Positions 25,351 to 33,197 of a stretch of DNA of 44,258 nucleotides are shown one piece after another. Position 1 is the first letter of the stretch; every line of letters starts with the position of its first letter. The notes below the pieces were generated by a model. That model was not told the origin of the DNA. It saw only the letters and a program-made list of their open reading frames with translations, and ran no database searches. This DNA is from CAZCZU01 sp964503475 (GTDB lineage: Bacteria; Pseudomonadota; Zetaproteobacteria; Mariprofundales; Mariprofundaceae): contig CAZCZU010000019.1 of the NCBI GenBank assembly GCA_964503475.1, positions 1 to 44,258 on the forward strand, written 5' to 3'. The position numbers and the translations under genes were made by a program.

Positions 25351-26378
25351 GGCCAGGTGGCGTGTATGGAGAGGCCGAGCGTCTCCTCGAAACCAAACAT
25401 GATGTTGGCATTCTGTAGAGCCTGGCCGGAGGCGCCTTTAAGCAGGTTGTCGATGCAGCTGACCACGACCGCCTGGCGCGGGCCGATGACGCTGACGCCG
25501 ATATCGCAGCGGTTGCTGCCGTTTACACCCTTGGTGCCCGGCATGCTGCCGGTAGAGAGAATACGGACGAACGGCTCGTCGGCGTAAGCCTCCTGCAGGA
25601 TGGCAAGCCACTGTTCCGGGTTGTCGCCGCTCAGATGCAGGGTGCTGAGCATGCCGCGTGTCATCGGCAGGATATGCGGTACGAAACGGACGTTCACCTC
25701 TTTGCCACCAAAGCCCAGGGCCCATTCATCCATCTCCCAGGCATGCCGGTGACGCGGCAGGCCGTAGGCCGCCAGGCCCTCGTTGACCTCGCAGAAGAGC
25801 AGGTTGGTTTTGGCCGTGCGTCCGGCACCTGAAGCGCCCGATTTGGCATCGATGATAATCGGGTCGCTGTCGATGGCTCCGGCCTTCAGTAGCGGTATCA
25901 GCGGCAACAGGACCGAAGTGGGATAACAGCCGGGATTGGCGACCAGGCGTGCGTTGGAAACCCGTTCGCGGGCATGCTCGCTCAGGCCGTAGACAGCTTC
26001 AGTGAACAGTTCCGGATGCGGGTGCGTGCTGCCGTAAGCCTCCCGGTAAACCGATTCGGATTGATGGCGAAAGTCGGCGGACAGGTCGACCACGCGTTTG
26101 CCCTGTTGCAGTGCCCGCTCGACACTGTTGGCTGCGGCACCGTGCGGCAGGGCCGTGAAGACCAGTTCAACCTCATCCGGCATGGGCGCATCGGCAGCAG
26201 CCAGAGTCATGTCGGCGATGTGGCCTCCGATACCAGGCAGGACCTCGCACACCTTCTTTCCGGCCTGTGAGTGGGCGGCAAGGTGGGCGATGTCAAAGTA
26301 GGGGTGGCCCTGAAGCAGGCGGATCAGTTCGGAACCAGTATAGCCGGTGGCACCGAGGATGGCGATGGAAATCTTCAT
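25347..26378 (-). CDS. argC: N-acetyl-gamma-glutamyl-phosphate reductase
   Basis: This 343-residue enzyme carries out the third step of arginine synthesis, NADPH reduction of N-acetylglutamyl phosphate to the semialdehyde. The Rossmann motif GATGYTGSEL is at 9-18 and the catalytic C151 is in ANPGCYPTS. The GSNRCDIGVSV block near the C-terminus is also conserved. It starts 9 bp after the histidine kinase stop and overlaps the DUF6776 gene by 4 bp. No other arginine genes are in the window. Confidence 0.97.
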   Translation of the reverse strand: MKISIAILGATGYTGSELIRLLQGHPYFDIAHLAAHSQAGKKVCEVLPGIGGHIADMTLAAADAPMPDEVELVFTALPHGAAANSVERALQQGKRVVDLSADFRHQSESVYREAYGSTHPHPELFTEAVYGLSEHARERVSNARLVANPGCYPTSVLLPLIPLLKAGAIDSDPIIIDAKSGASGAGRTAKTNLLFCEVNEGLAAYGLPRHRHAWEMDEWALGFGGKEVNVRFVPHILPMTRGMLSTLHLSGDNPEQWLAILQEAYADEPFVRILSTGSMPGTKGVNGSNRCDIGVSVIGPRQAVVVSCIDNLLKGASGQALQNANIMFGFEETLGLSIHATWP

Positions 26379-26387
26379 GTGGTCATG

Positions 26388-28118
26388 CTACCGATCACCG
26401 GAATCAGGTAAACCGTTGTTTTCTCGATGCTGAATCAAGGCTACACGCTCAAGCAGTGTTTCGGGATCGACGGGCTTGGTGATGAAATCGTCCATGCCCG
26501 CTTCGCGACAGTCGCGAATGACATCCTCAAGCGCAAAGGCGCTGAGGCCGATGATCAGCAGACGCCGGTGCTTTCCGGAATGCTCCTGCTCGCGAATCCT
26601 GCGGGTCAGCTCCATGCCGTCGAGGTCGGGCATGCGGATATCGGTTAGCAGCACATCGAAGCTGCCGGCCAGAAACTTTTCCCATGCTTCGCGACCGTTG
26701 CCGGCGCTCTCGGTCTCAATGCCGGCGCGGGAGAGGCGCTTGACGGCGATGCGCTGGCCGATGGGATCGTCCTCGGCCAGCAGTACCCGGAACGGGGTGA
26801 TCGGTTTGCCTTGTGCGGCATGGGTGTGGGGCGCGGGATGAATGTCGGTGCTGTCGATGCATTCGGTGATCTTCTGCCCGGAATGCGACGGATTGGGCAG
26901 GTGAAACATGAAGCGCGTGCCGACATTGGGGACACTGGCAATATCGATGTTGCCGTCCATCAGTTCCACGAAGCGTTTGACGATACTCATGCCGAGGCCG
27001 GTGCCCTGTTGACGCCTGTTTTCGACATTTTGCCCCTGAACGAAAGGGGTGAAGATACGATCGATATCCTGCTGGGATATGCCAATGCCGGTATCCTCGA
27101 TGCAGAAGTCGAGCCGGTTGTCGCGGGCTTCGACCAGGAGGCGGATATGTCCGTCATTGGTAAATTTAACGGCATTGCCGATCAGGTTGATCAGGATCTG
27201 TTTCAGGCGCATGGCATCGCCGGTTATTTCGACGGGAATGTTGCGCACCTCCAGTACGAGCCGGATGTGCTTTTGTCGGCAGGTGACGATAAAGGGGATG
27301 ATCGACTGCTTGAGGCATTCGAAGAGTTCGAAGGGCTGTTGCTCGATTTCAAGGGCGCCGGCTTCCACCTTGGACAGATCGAGGATGTCGTTGACCAGTT
27401 CGCGCAGTGACTTGGCGGCCTGCTGGGCCAGGGCAAGGTATTCGCGCTGTTCATCGTTCATGTGGCTGGTGTCGGCAGCAAGTAGCTCCTGCATGCCGAT
27501 AATGCCGTGGATCGGGGTGCGCAGTTCGTGGCTCATGACGGACAGAAATTCGCTTTTGGCATGGTCGGCGGCTTCACTTTGCTGCTTGGCCTCCAGAAGC
27601 AGGGCCTCGGCCCGCTCTCGATCATTGACGTAGTAAAAGGCAACAATGCCGAACAGAAGCAGCTGGATGAGTGTGAAAACGATCTGATCGAATGCGTAGG
27701 GCAGGTCAATGAACCCGAGCAGTTTGAACAGGGTGATTCCGGTGAGCAGGATAAAATAGATCAGGCACCAGATCAGGCCCAGGCGGGTACCGACGAAAAA
27801 GAAGACAATCAGCGGATAGGCGACCAGCCAGATGATGCCGGTGTTGTTGATGGTGGGGGCGACATACAGCGAAGTGAAAACAATCAGTGAATAGGCGGCG
27901 GCAAGGTAGCCGGCAATTCGGGCCGAGCCTCCACGTTTCAGCCAGTGGTAGATCGGGGGGAGGGTAATGGCGATGGCGCCCTGGATCAGGGCCTGGGCAT
28001 GATAACCGAGCAGCCAGTGGGTGACGGTAAAACCGCTCAGTACGACCAGGGAGACCAGGATGAACTGCTCCAGAGATCGACGATGGTTTTCCGAGCTTTC
28101 GACAGGTGTGGCCGGCAT
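26388..28118 (-). CDS. Hybrid sensor histidine kinase/response regulator
   Basis: This 576-residue kinase has six predicted membrane helices in ~17-165 forming an unnamed sensor module with very short loops. A short linker leads to a HisKA domain (H197 in SHELRTP) and a HATPase domain with N-box N311/N315, DTGIGIS (342-348) and GTGLGMS (372-378). A receiver domain (~443-565) follows, with acidic pair E449/D450/D451, phospho-acceptor D493 (LTDIRMPD) and conserved lysine in ITKP. There is no HPt or output domain, so an external partner is needed. Short loops suggest it senses within the membrane. It sits between the rpsI terminator and argC, with only a weak ribosome site (GAGTGG). Confidence 0.9.
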   Translation of the reverse strand: MPATPVESSENHRRSLEQFILVSLVVLSGFTVTHWLLGYHAQALIQGAIAITLPPIYHWLKRGGSARIAGYLAAAYSLIVFTSLYVAPTINNTGIIWLVAYPLIVFFFVGTRLGLIWCLIYFILLTGITLFKLLGFIDLPYAFDQIVFTLIQLLLFGIVAFYYVNDRERAEALLLEAKQQSEAADHAKSEFLSVMSHELRTPIHGIIGMQELLAADTSHMNDEQREYLALAQQAAKSLRELVNDILDLSKVEAGALEIEQQPFELFECLKQSIIPFIVTCRQKHIRLVLEVRNIPVEITGDAMRLKQILINLIGNAVKFTNDGHIRLLVEARDNRLDFCIEDTGIGISQQDIDRIFTPFVQGQNVENRRQQGTGLGMSIVKRFVELMDGNIDIASVPNVGTRFMFHLPNPSHSGQKITECIDSTDIHPAPHTHAAQGKPITPFRVLLAEDDPIGQRIAVKRLSRAGIETESAGNGREAWEKFLAGSFDVLLTDIRMPDLDGMELTRRIREQEHSGKHRRLLIIGLSAFALEDVIRDCREAGMDDFITKPVDPETLLERVALIQHRENNGLPDSGDR

Positions 28119-28165
28119 GCAGCCACTCTAACCCATGGTTCGGGAAGGGTCATGTGACGGAGGAA

Positions 28166-28196
28166 ACAAAAAAGGGAGGGCACGAGCCCTCCCTTT
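28166..28196 (-). terminator. rho-independent terminator after rpsI
   Basis: A perfect 11-bp stem pairs 28171-28181 with 28186-28196 (AAAGGGAGGGC and its complement) around a 4-nt loop. On the minus strand it runs into a T-rich tail (A-run 28168-28173). It closes the rplM-rpsI unit before the kinase gene. Confidence 0.92.
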
Positions 28197-28221
28197 GAAG
28201 CGGAATGTACAGTCTCTGCGA

Positions 28222-28614
28222 TTAACGCTTGGAGAACTGCGGAGCGCGACGGGCCTTCTTGAGGCCGTACTTCTTACGCTCGACCTTACGGGCATCGCGA
28301 GTCAGGTAGCCTTCCGACTTCAGGGCCGGACGCAGGCCTGCGTCGTACTCGACCAGGGCGCGGGCCAGGCCGTGGCGCACAGCGCCTGCCTGACCGGAAA
28401 CACCGCCGCCGTTCACATTGACGCGTACGTCGATGCGGCCGGAAAGCTGGGTCGTGGTCAGCGGCAGCAGAGCCTGCTGACGAATGATCTCGATCGGGAA
28501 GTATTCCTCGACGGAGCGACCGTTGACCTGTACCTGGCCACTGCCCGGCGTGATCATGACGCGTGCAACGCTGCTCTTGCGGCGGCCCGTGCCGCGGTAG
28601 TAATTGTCTGCCAT
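28222..28614 (-). CDS. rpsI: 30S ribosomal protein S9
   Basis: This 130-residue S9 is full length. The GTGRRKSSVARV start and the basic C-terminal tail (RRAPQFSKR) that reaches the ribosomal P site are both intact. It lies 27 bp downstream of rplM, the near-universal pair, and is followed by a strong terminator. Confidence 0.98.
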   Translation of the reverse strand: MADNYYRGTGRRKSSVARVMITPGSGQVQVNGRSVEEYFPIEIIRQQALLPLTTTQLSGRIDVRVNVNGGGVSGQAGAVRHGLARALVEYDAGLRPALKSEGYLTRDARKVERKKYGLKKARRAPQFSKR

Positions 28615-28641
28615 ATCGTGAATCCTCGTTATTCCGCTTGC

Positions 28642-29073
28642 TTAGTTCAGTTTCAGCGCTTCCGGCTGCTGTGCCGTGTGCGGGTGATCGCTGCCGGCGT
28701 ACACCTTCAGCTTCTTCAGCATGGAGCGGCCCAGCGGATTTTTCGGCATCATACCCTTGACGGCAGCCTCGATGACACGCTCCGGGTACTGCTGGCGCTG
28801 CTTCTCGAGCGTGATGCTCTTGAGGCCGCCGGCGTAACCGGTGTGGCGGTAGTAAACCTTCTGCAACTCTTTGCGACCGGTCACAGCAACCTTGTCGGCA
28901 TTGATCACGATGACGTGATCGCCGCAATCGGCGTGCGGGGTGTATTGCGGGCGGTGCTTGCCCTTCAGGACCTTGGCAACTTCAGTTGCCAGGCGGCCCA
29001 GGATCATGCCCTCTGCGTCAATCACATACCATTTACGCTCAATGTCGCCGGGACGAACAGTCCAAGTACGCAT
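28642..29073 (-). CDS. rplM: 50S ribosomal protein L13
   Basis: This 143-residue L13 is an early assembly protein of the large subunit. The start MRTWTVRPGDIERKWYVIDA and the PYTPHADCGD-type core are typical, as is GMMPKNPLGR. ATG 29073 is preferred over an ATG at 29079 or the longer frame to 29106, because GGAG (complement of 29083-29086) is 9 nt upstream. A strong promoter lies 52 bp further up. Confidence 0.98.
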   Translation of the reverse strand: MRTWTVRPGDIERKWYVIDAEGMILGRLATEVAKVLKGKHRPQYTPHADCGDHVIVINADKVAVTGRKELQKVYYRHTGYAGGLKSITLEKQRQQYPERVIEAAVKGMMPKNPLGRSMLKKLKVYAGSDHPHTAQQPEALKLN

Positions 29074-29124
29074 ATCCATTACTCCAAAACTTGATGCCAA
29101 AACCATCGTTGCGATGGGCGGCGC

Positions 29125-29152
29125 AGTATAGAACAGCCCCTTTTGATGTCAA
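29125..29152 (-). promoter_or_regulatory. sigma70 promoter of rplM-rpsI
   Basis: On the minus strand, TTGACA (complement of 29147-29152) is followed by a 16-bp spacer and TATACT (complement of 29125-29130). This is 6/6 and 5/6 to consensus and lies 52 bp before the rplM ATG. Confidence 0.8.
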
Positions 29153-29198
29153 ACGCTTTCATGGCTTGCGTAAAGGGCGTGGTCGGGCCAATTTGCAG

Positions 29199-29225
29199 TT
29201 GGCACTCATAAGGATAGAGTGCCAG
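29199..29225 (+). promoter_or_regulatory. CIRCE operator (HrcA-binding site)
   Basis: TTGGCACTC (29199-29207), a 9-bp spacer, and GAGTGCCAG (29217-29225). This is the CIRCE layout (TTAGCACTC-N9-GAGTGCTAA) with compensating A-to-G and T-to-C changes that keep the dyad, eight of nine pairs intact. It lies 57-66 bp before the hrcA start candidates, so the hrcA-grpE transcript is expected to be repressed by HrcA. Confidence 0.88.
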
Positions 29226-29281
29226 CACTTAACCCCCTGCCATCGGGCAGGTTCGAACAGATATTATCCATTCACAGGGTA

Positions 29282-30314
29282 TTGGCAACATTGAAAGAGC
29301 GGCACGAATTAATTCTGGGGGAAGTGGTCAGGGCCTATCTCGATTCCGGCACGCCGGTGGGGTTCCCGCACCATTGCCGAACAGTCCCCTCTCGGGCTGA
29401 GTTCCGCCTCGGTCCGCAATGTCATGGCCGAACTGGAACGGATGGGCCTGCTCTGCTCGCCGCACACCTCGGCCGGCCGCAAGCCGACCGATATGGGGCT
29501 GCGCTATTTTGTCGACTCATTGATGGTGGTCGATGCCGACCTGCGCCGGAAGCTCGAGTCTGAAGTCCAGCATCAGCTGCAGGCGGAGCAGGATGTATCG
29601 CGCCTGCTCCAGCGGGCTACCAGCGAGCTGGCGACACTGACTCATTTTGCCGGCCTGGTTTCAGTACGCGAGCAGGGCTTCGATCGCATCAGCCGTATCG
29701 AACTGGTGCCGGTCTCATCCGACCAGTTGCTGGCCGTGATTGTCTCCACGCGCGGTGAAGTGCAGAACCGCCTGATTCCGCGTGGCGAGCTGCAGGAGCG
29801 ACAGCAGGTGGAGCAGGCGGCCCGTCGCCTTTCCGAGCTTTTGTGCGACTGCAGCATGGAAGATGTGCGCAAGCGCCTGCTGAATGAGATGGAGCATGAT
29901 CGCCTGCGTATTCGCCGATTGCTGCAGGAGTTGAAACAGTGGGCCGACAACCCCATACAGAGCCAGACCGATCTCTTCATGAGTGGTCAGCGCCAGCTTC
30001 TGGAGATGCCCGAGTTCGGTGTGATCGAGACGGTACGATCGCTGCTGACCACCTTCGAAGAGAAGAAGGATCTGCTGCGGCTGGTGGATGAAGTGGAGCA
30101 GACCGAGACCGGCGTGAAGATTTTTATCGGCTCCGAGCACGCGCTGGTCGATATGGAAGAGGTTTCGGTGGTGCTCAGCCGCTACGAGGGGCCCGGGCGT
30201 ACGGTCGGGACACTCGGTGTCATCGGCCCCAAGCGCATGCATTATGATCGCGTGGTGCCGCTGGTGGATTGTACGGCCCGCTGGGTCAGCCGCATGTTGG
30301 GGACAGGATCATAG
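29282..30314 (+). pseudogene. hrcA: hrcA, heat-inducible repressor, interrupted by a +1 frameshift
   Basis: HrcA represses CIRCE-controlled heat-shock genes. The N-terminal winged helix (LKERHELILGEVVRAYLDSGTPVG) is in one frame and the rest (NVMAELERMGLLCSPHTSAGRKPTD, then the GAF-like core to the C-terminus) is in another. Removing one G from the GGGG at 29359-29362 restores VGSRTIAEQ...LSSASVRNVMAELE and gives ~343 residues from TTG 29282, normal for the family. TTG 29291 is also possible. As written, the downstream frame can start only at ATG 29424, after the recognition helix. The cause may be a true mutation, a sequencing error in a G-run, or frameshifting; the rest of the gene shows no decay. 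It carries its own CIRCE site and precedes grpE. Confidence 0.85.
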
Positions 30315-30363
30315 AGGCGGAGCAGGTATTCGCCACATCGTTAACGATTGTCAGGAGGCAAGT

Positions 30364-30921
30364 TTGACCAGGAAAGAGAAGGCCGAAGAGGCGCAGAAAA
30401 AGAAGGTAGAAGAGGCCCAGGCTGCTGCAGAAGTTGTCGAGGAGCCTGTGGCCGAAGAGGCGGGGAATGACGACGCGCTGGCAGCAGCACAGCAGGAGAT
30501 CAATGAGCTGAAGGACAAGCTGCTGCGTACGCATGCCGAGATGGACAACCTGCGCAAGCGTACCCGTCGCGAGGTCGAGGATGCCCACAAGTTCGGTGTC
30601 GAGAAGTTTGCTGCGGCCCTGCTTGATGTGGTGGATAACCTGGAGCGGGCACTCGAGGCCGAGGCAGGCAATGAAGAGGCTTTGCGCGAGGGTGTGCAGC
30701 TGACGTTGAACAGCTGGCACGAGATGATGAAACGTTTCCAGCTTGAGCGCGTCGATGCCGTCGGCGAAGCGTTTGATCCGCATTTGCACGAGGCGCTCTC
30801 CAAGATGCCGAACGAGGCGCCGGAAGGAACGGTAATCGCCCAGCATGTAGCCGGCTACACACTGCACGGGCGCCTGATCCGGCCGGCCAAGGTGCTGGTC
30901 TCCAGCGGGCCTGCGAATTAA
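30364..30921 (+). CDS. grpE: Nucleotide exchange factor GrpE
   Basis: This 185-residue GrpE releases ADP from DnaK. It has a charged, helical N-terminus (~1-50, rich in E, A and K), the long dimerising helix (INELKDKLLRTHAEMDNLRKR) and the C-terminal beta domain (FDPHLHEAL, then GTVIAQHVAGYTLHGRLIRPAKV). TTG 30364 is chosen because AGGAGG (30353-30358) is 5 nt upstream. The open frame continues upstream inside hrcA but is not family-like. It lies 49 bp after hrcA. Confidence 0.96.
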   Translation: MTRKEKAEEAQKKKVEEAQAAAEVVEEPVAEEAGNDDALAAAQQEINELKDKLLRTHAEMDNLRKRTRREVEDAHKFGVEKFAAALLDVVDNLERALEAEAGNEEALREGVQLTLNSWHEMMKRFQLERVDAVGEAFDPHLHEALSKMPNEAPEGTVIAQHVAGYTLHGRLIRPAKVLVSSGPAN

Positions 30922-30960
30922 TTAGAACGTCCTCGGAGCATCCTGTCCTCGGCCTTGGAC

Positions 30961-31017
30961 GCGGGATAAAACGTGTGAGTTTTACCCCGCTCACTAAAGC
31001 GGCACATCCGTGTGCCG
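30961..31017 (+). other. Two tandem hairpins in the grpE-dnaK gap
   Basis: Hairpin 1 pairs 30961-30972 with 30979-30990 (12 bp, one A.C mismatch, 6-nt loop). Hairpin 2 pairs CGGCACA (31000-31006) with TGTGCCG (31011-31017) around TCCG. Neither has a T-run. They lie upstream of the sigma32-type promoter, so they belong to the end of the hrcA-grpE transcript. They may be processing, stability or weak termination elements. Confidence 0.55.
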
Positions 31018-31050
31018 GGGTTGGTGCTCCAAAAATAATCTGCGTAAGGG

Positions 31051-31079
31051 GTTGAACGTGGAAAAGGTCGACCCCATAG
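31051..31079 (+). promoter_or_regulatory. sigma32-type heat-shock promoter of dnaK
   Basis: GTTGAAC (TTGAA at 31052-31056) and CCCCAT (31072-31077) are separated by 15 bp. This fits the sigma32 consensus CTTGAA-N11-15-CCCCAT. It ends about 47 bp before the dnaK ATG, giving a 5' leader of roughly 40 nt. Confidence 0.75.
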
Positions 31080-31125
31080 AGCATGACAGACAAGAATTTT
31101 ACTACCAATTCGGGAGAAATGACTT

Positions 31126-33042
31126 ATGGCTAAAGTAATCGGAATCGACCTGGGAACCACCAACTCCTGTGTCGCTATCATGGAGGGCGATGCACCGAAG
31201 GTGATCGCCAACAGCGAGGGTGACAACACCACCCCGTCGGTGGTGGCCTATGCGGGCGACGATGAGCGTCTGGTCGGTGCTCCGGCCAAGCGCCAGATGG
31301 TGACCAACCCGGACAAGACCTTCTACGCCGTGAAGCGCCTGATCGGCCGCAAGTTCGATTCCGCCGAGGCGAAACATCACCGTGATCTGGTCTCCTACCC
31401 GATCGTGGCTGCCGATAATGGCGATGCCTGGGTGGAGATGGATGGCAAGAAGATGAGCCCGCAGGAGGTTTCCGCCGTTGTTCTGCAGAAGATGAAGAAG
31501 ACGGCCGAGGATTATCTTGGCGAGAAGGTCACCGATGCGGTGATCACCGTGCCGGCCTACTTCAACGACTCCCAGCGTCAGGCCACCAAGGATGCAGGCG
31601 CCATTGCCGGCCTCAACGTACTGCGTATCGTCAACGAGCCGACGGCCGCAGCCCTGGCCTATGGTCTGGACAAGACCGAGGAGAACCACCTGATCGCCGT
31701 TTACGATCTAGGTGGCGGTACTTTCGATATCTCGATCCTGGAGATCGGCGACGGCGTCTTCGAGGTGAAGGCGACCAACGGCGACACCTTCCTCGGTGGT
31801 GAGGATTTCGACCAGGCCCTGATCAAGTACCTGGCCGAAGAGTTCAAGAAGGAGCATGGCGTTGACCTGATGGCCGACAAGCTGGCTCTGCAGCGCCTGA
31901 AAGAGGCTGCCGAAAAGGCCAAGATCGAGCTCTCCTCCAGCAGCCAGACCGAGGTAAATCTGCCATTTATTACTGCGGATGCGAGCGGTCCGAAGCATCT
32001 GCTGATCAAGGTATCGCGTGCCAAGTTCGAGAGCCTGGTCGGCGAGCTGGTGCAGAAGTCGATCGAGCCGTGCAAGCAGGCACTGAAGGATGCCGGTGTG
32101 AAGGCTTCTGACATCCACGAGGTGGTGCTGGTCGGCGGCCAGACCCGCATGCCGCTGGTGCAGGAGAAGGTGAAGGAGTTCTTCGGCTGTGAGCCGCACA
32201 AGGGTGTGAACCCGGACGAGGTCGTGGCCATCGGTGCTGCCATTCAGGGTGCAGTACTGACCGGTGACGTGAAGGATGTGCTGCTGCTGGACGTGACCCC
32301 GCTGTCGCTCGGTATCGAGGTCGAGGGAGGCCTGTTCAACAAGATCATCGAGAAGAACACCACCATCCCGACCAAGAAGAGCCAGGTTTACACCACGGCT
32401 GCCGATAACCAGTCGGCCGTGACCATCAAGGTCGGTCAGGGTGATCGCGACATTTTCAGCGCCAACAAGATGCTGGGTCTGTTCAACCTGGAGGGCATTG
32501 CCCCGGCACCGCGCGGTGTGCCGCAGATCGAGGTGACCTTCGATATCGATGCCAACGGCATCATGCATGTGCATGCCAAGGACAAGGGCACCAACAAGGA
32601 GGCCTCCATCCGCATCGAGTCCGGCTCCGGTCTGTCGAAAGAGGAGATCGAGCAGATGCAGAAGGATGCCGAAGCGCATGCCGAGGAGGATCGCCAGGCC
32701 AGGGAGAAGATCGAGACGCGCAACCGCGCCGATGCCCTGGTCTACTCCACCGAAAAGGCGCTCAAGGAGCATGGCGACAAGGTCGACGAGGCCACCCGCA
32801 CCGAGATCGAGGCTGCCCTGGAAGAGCTGAAGAAGGCGCTGGAAGGTGACGATGTCGAAGCGATTACCAAGGCCGAGGAGAACCTGGCCGAGAAGTCGCA
32901 GAAGCTGGGCGAGGTGATCTACCAGCAGGCGCAGGCAGAGGCCCAGGCAGCCGAGGGTGCGGCCGGTGCCGAAGGTGGCGAGGCCAAGTCGGGCGACGAT
33001 GTGGTCGACGCCGAGGTCGTGGACGAGAACGAGCGCAAGTAA
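31126..33042 (+). CDS. dnaK: Chaperone protein DnaK (Hsp70)
   Basis: This complete 638-residue Hsp70 has an ATPase domain (IGIDLGTTNSCVA at 5-17, VYDLGGGTFDISIL near 197, VLVGGQTRMPLV near 337), the hydrophobic interdomain linker (DVLLLDVTPLSLG) and the substrate-binding beta domain. An alpha lid follows, with a tail rich in A, G and E ending VVDENERK. GGGAG at 31112-31116 supports ATG 31126. Its own sigma32-type promoter lies upstream and a terminator follows it, so dnaK can be expressed apart from grpE and dnaJ. Confidence 0.99.
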   Translation: MAKVIGIDLGTTNSCVAIMEGDAPKVIANSEGDNTTPSVVAYAGDDERLVGAPAKRQMVTNPDKTFYAVKRLIGRKFDSAEAKHHRDLVSYPIVAADNGDAWVEMDGKKMSPQEVSAVVLQKMKKTAEDYLGEKVTDAVITVPAYFNDSQRQATKDAGAIAGLNVLRIVNEPTAAALAYGLDKTEENHLIAVYDLGGGTFDISILEIGDGVFEVKATNGDTFLGGEDFDQALIKYLAEEFKKEHGVDLMADKLALQRLKEAAEKAKIELSSSSQTEVNLPFITADASGPKHLLIKVSRAKFESLVGELVQKSIEPCKQALKDAGVKASDIHEVVLVGGQTRMPLVQEKVKEFFGCEPHKGVNPDEVVAIGAAIQGAVLTGDVKDVLLLDVTPLSLGIEVEGGLFNKIIEKNTTIPTKKSQVYTTAADNQSAVTIKVGQGDRDIFSANKMLGLFNLEGIAPAPRGVPQIEVTFDIDANGIMHVHAKDKGTNKEASIRIESGSGLSKEEIEQMQKDAEAHAEEDRQAREKIETRNRADALVYSTEKALKEHGDKVDEATRTEIEAALEELKKALEGDDVEAITKAEENLAEKSQKLGEVIYQQAQAEAQAAEGAAGAEGGEAKSGDDVVDAEVVDENERK

Positions 33043-33057
33043 AGGCGCGCATGGCAG

Positions 33058-33090
33058 GAGGAGCGGGGATTCATCTCCCTGCTCCTCTTT
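33058..33090 (+). terminator. Terminator or attenuator between dnaK and dnaJ
   Basis: A 12-bp stem (33058-33069 with 33076-33087, one G.T pair) with a 6-nt loop is followed by only three T residues. It starts 15 bp after the dnaK stop. The short T-run suggests partial termination that lowers dnaJ relative to dnaK. Confidence 0.65.
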
Positions 33091-33197
33091 GCATTTCTGC
33101 ATTAAGGATGACGGGCAGGGACGCTCCGTCATCGAAGTGAGCGGCAGGATGCCCATCAATCAGTATCTTTTTAGAGGACAGAGTAGGGAGATTCGCC

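Noticed and set aside
29219..29563. 114-codon frame at the start of hrcA as a separate small gene
   Set aside because: Only residues up to PVG are HrcA-like; the rest is out-of-frame translation after the extra G, so it is the broken N-terminus of hrcA.
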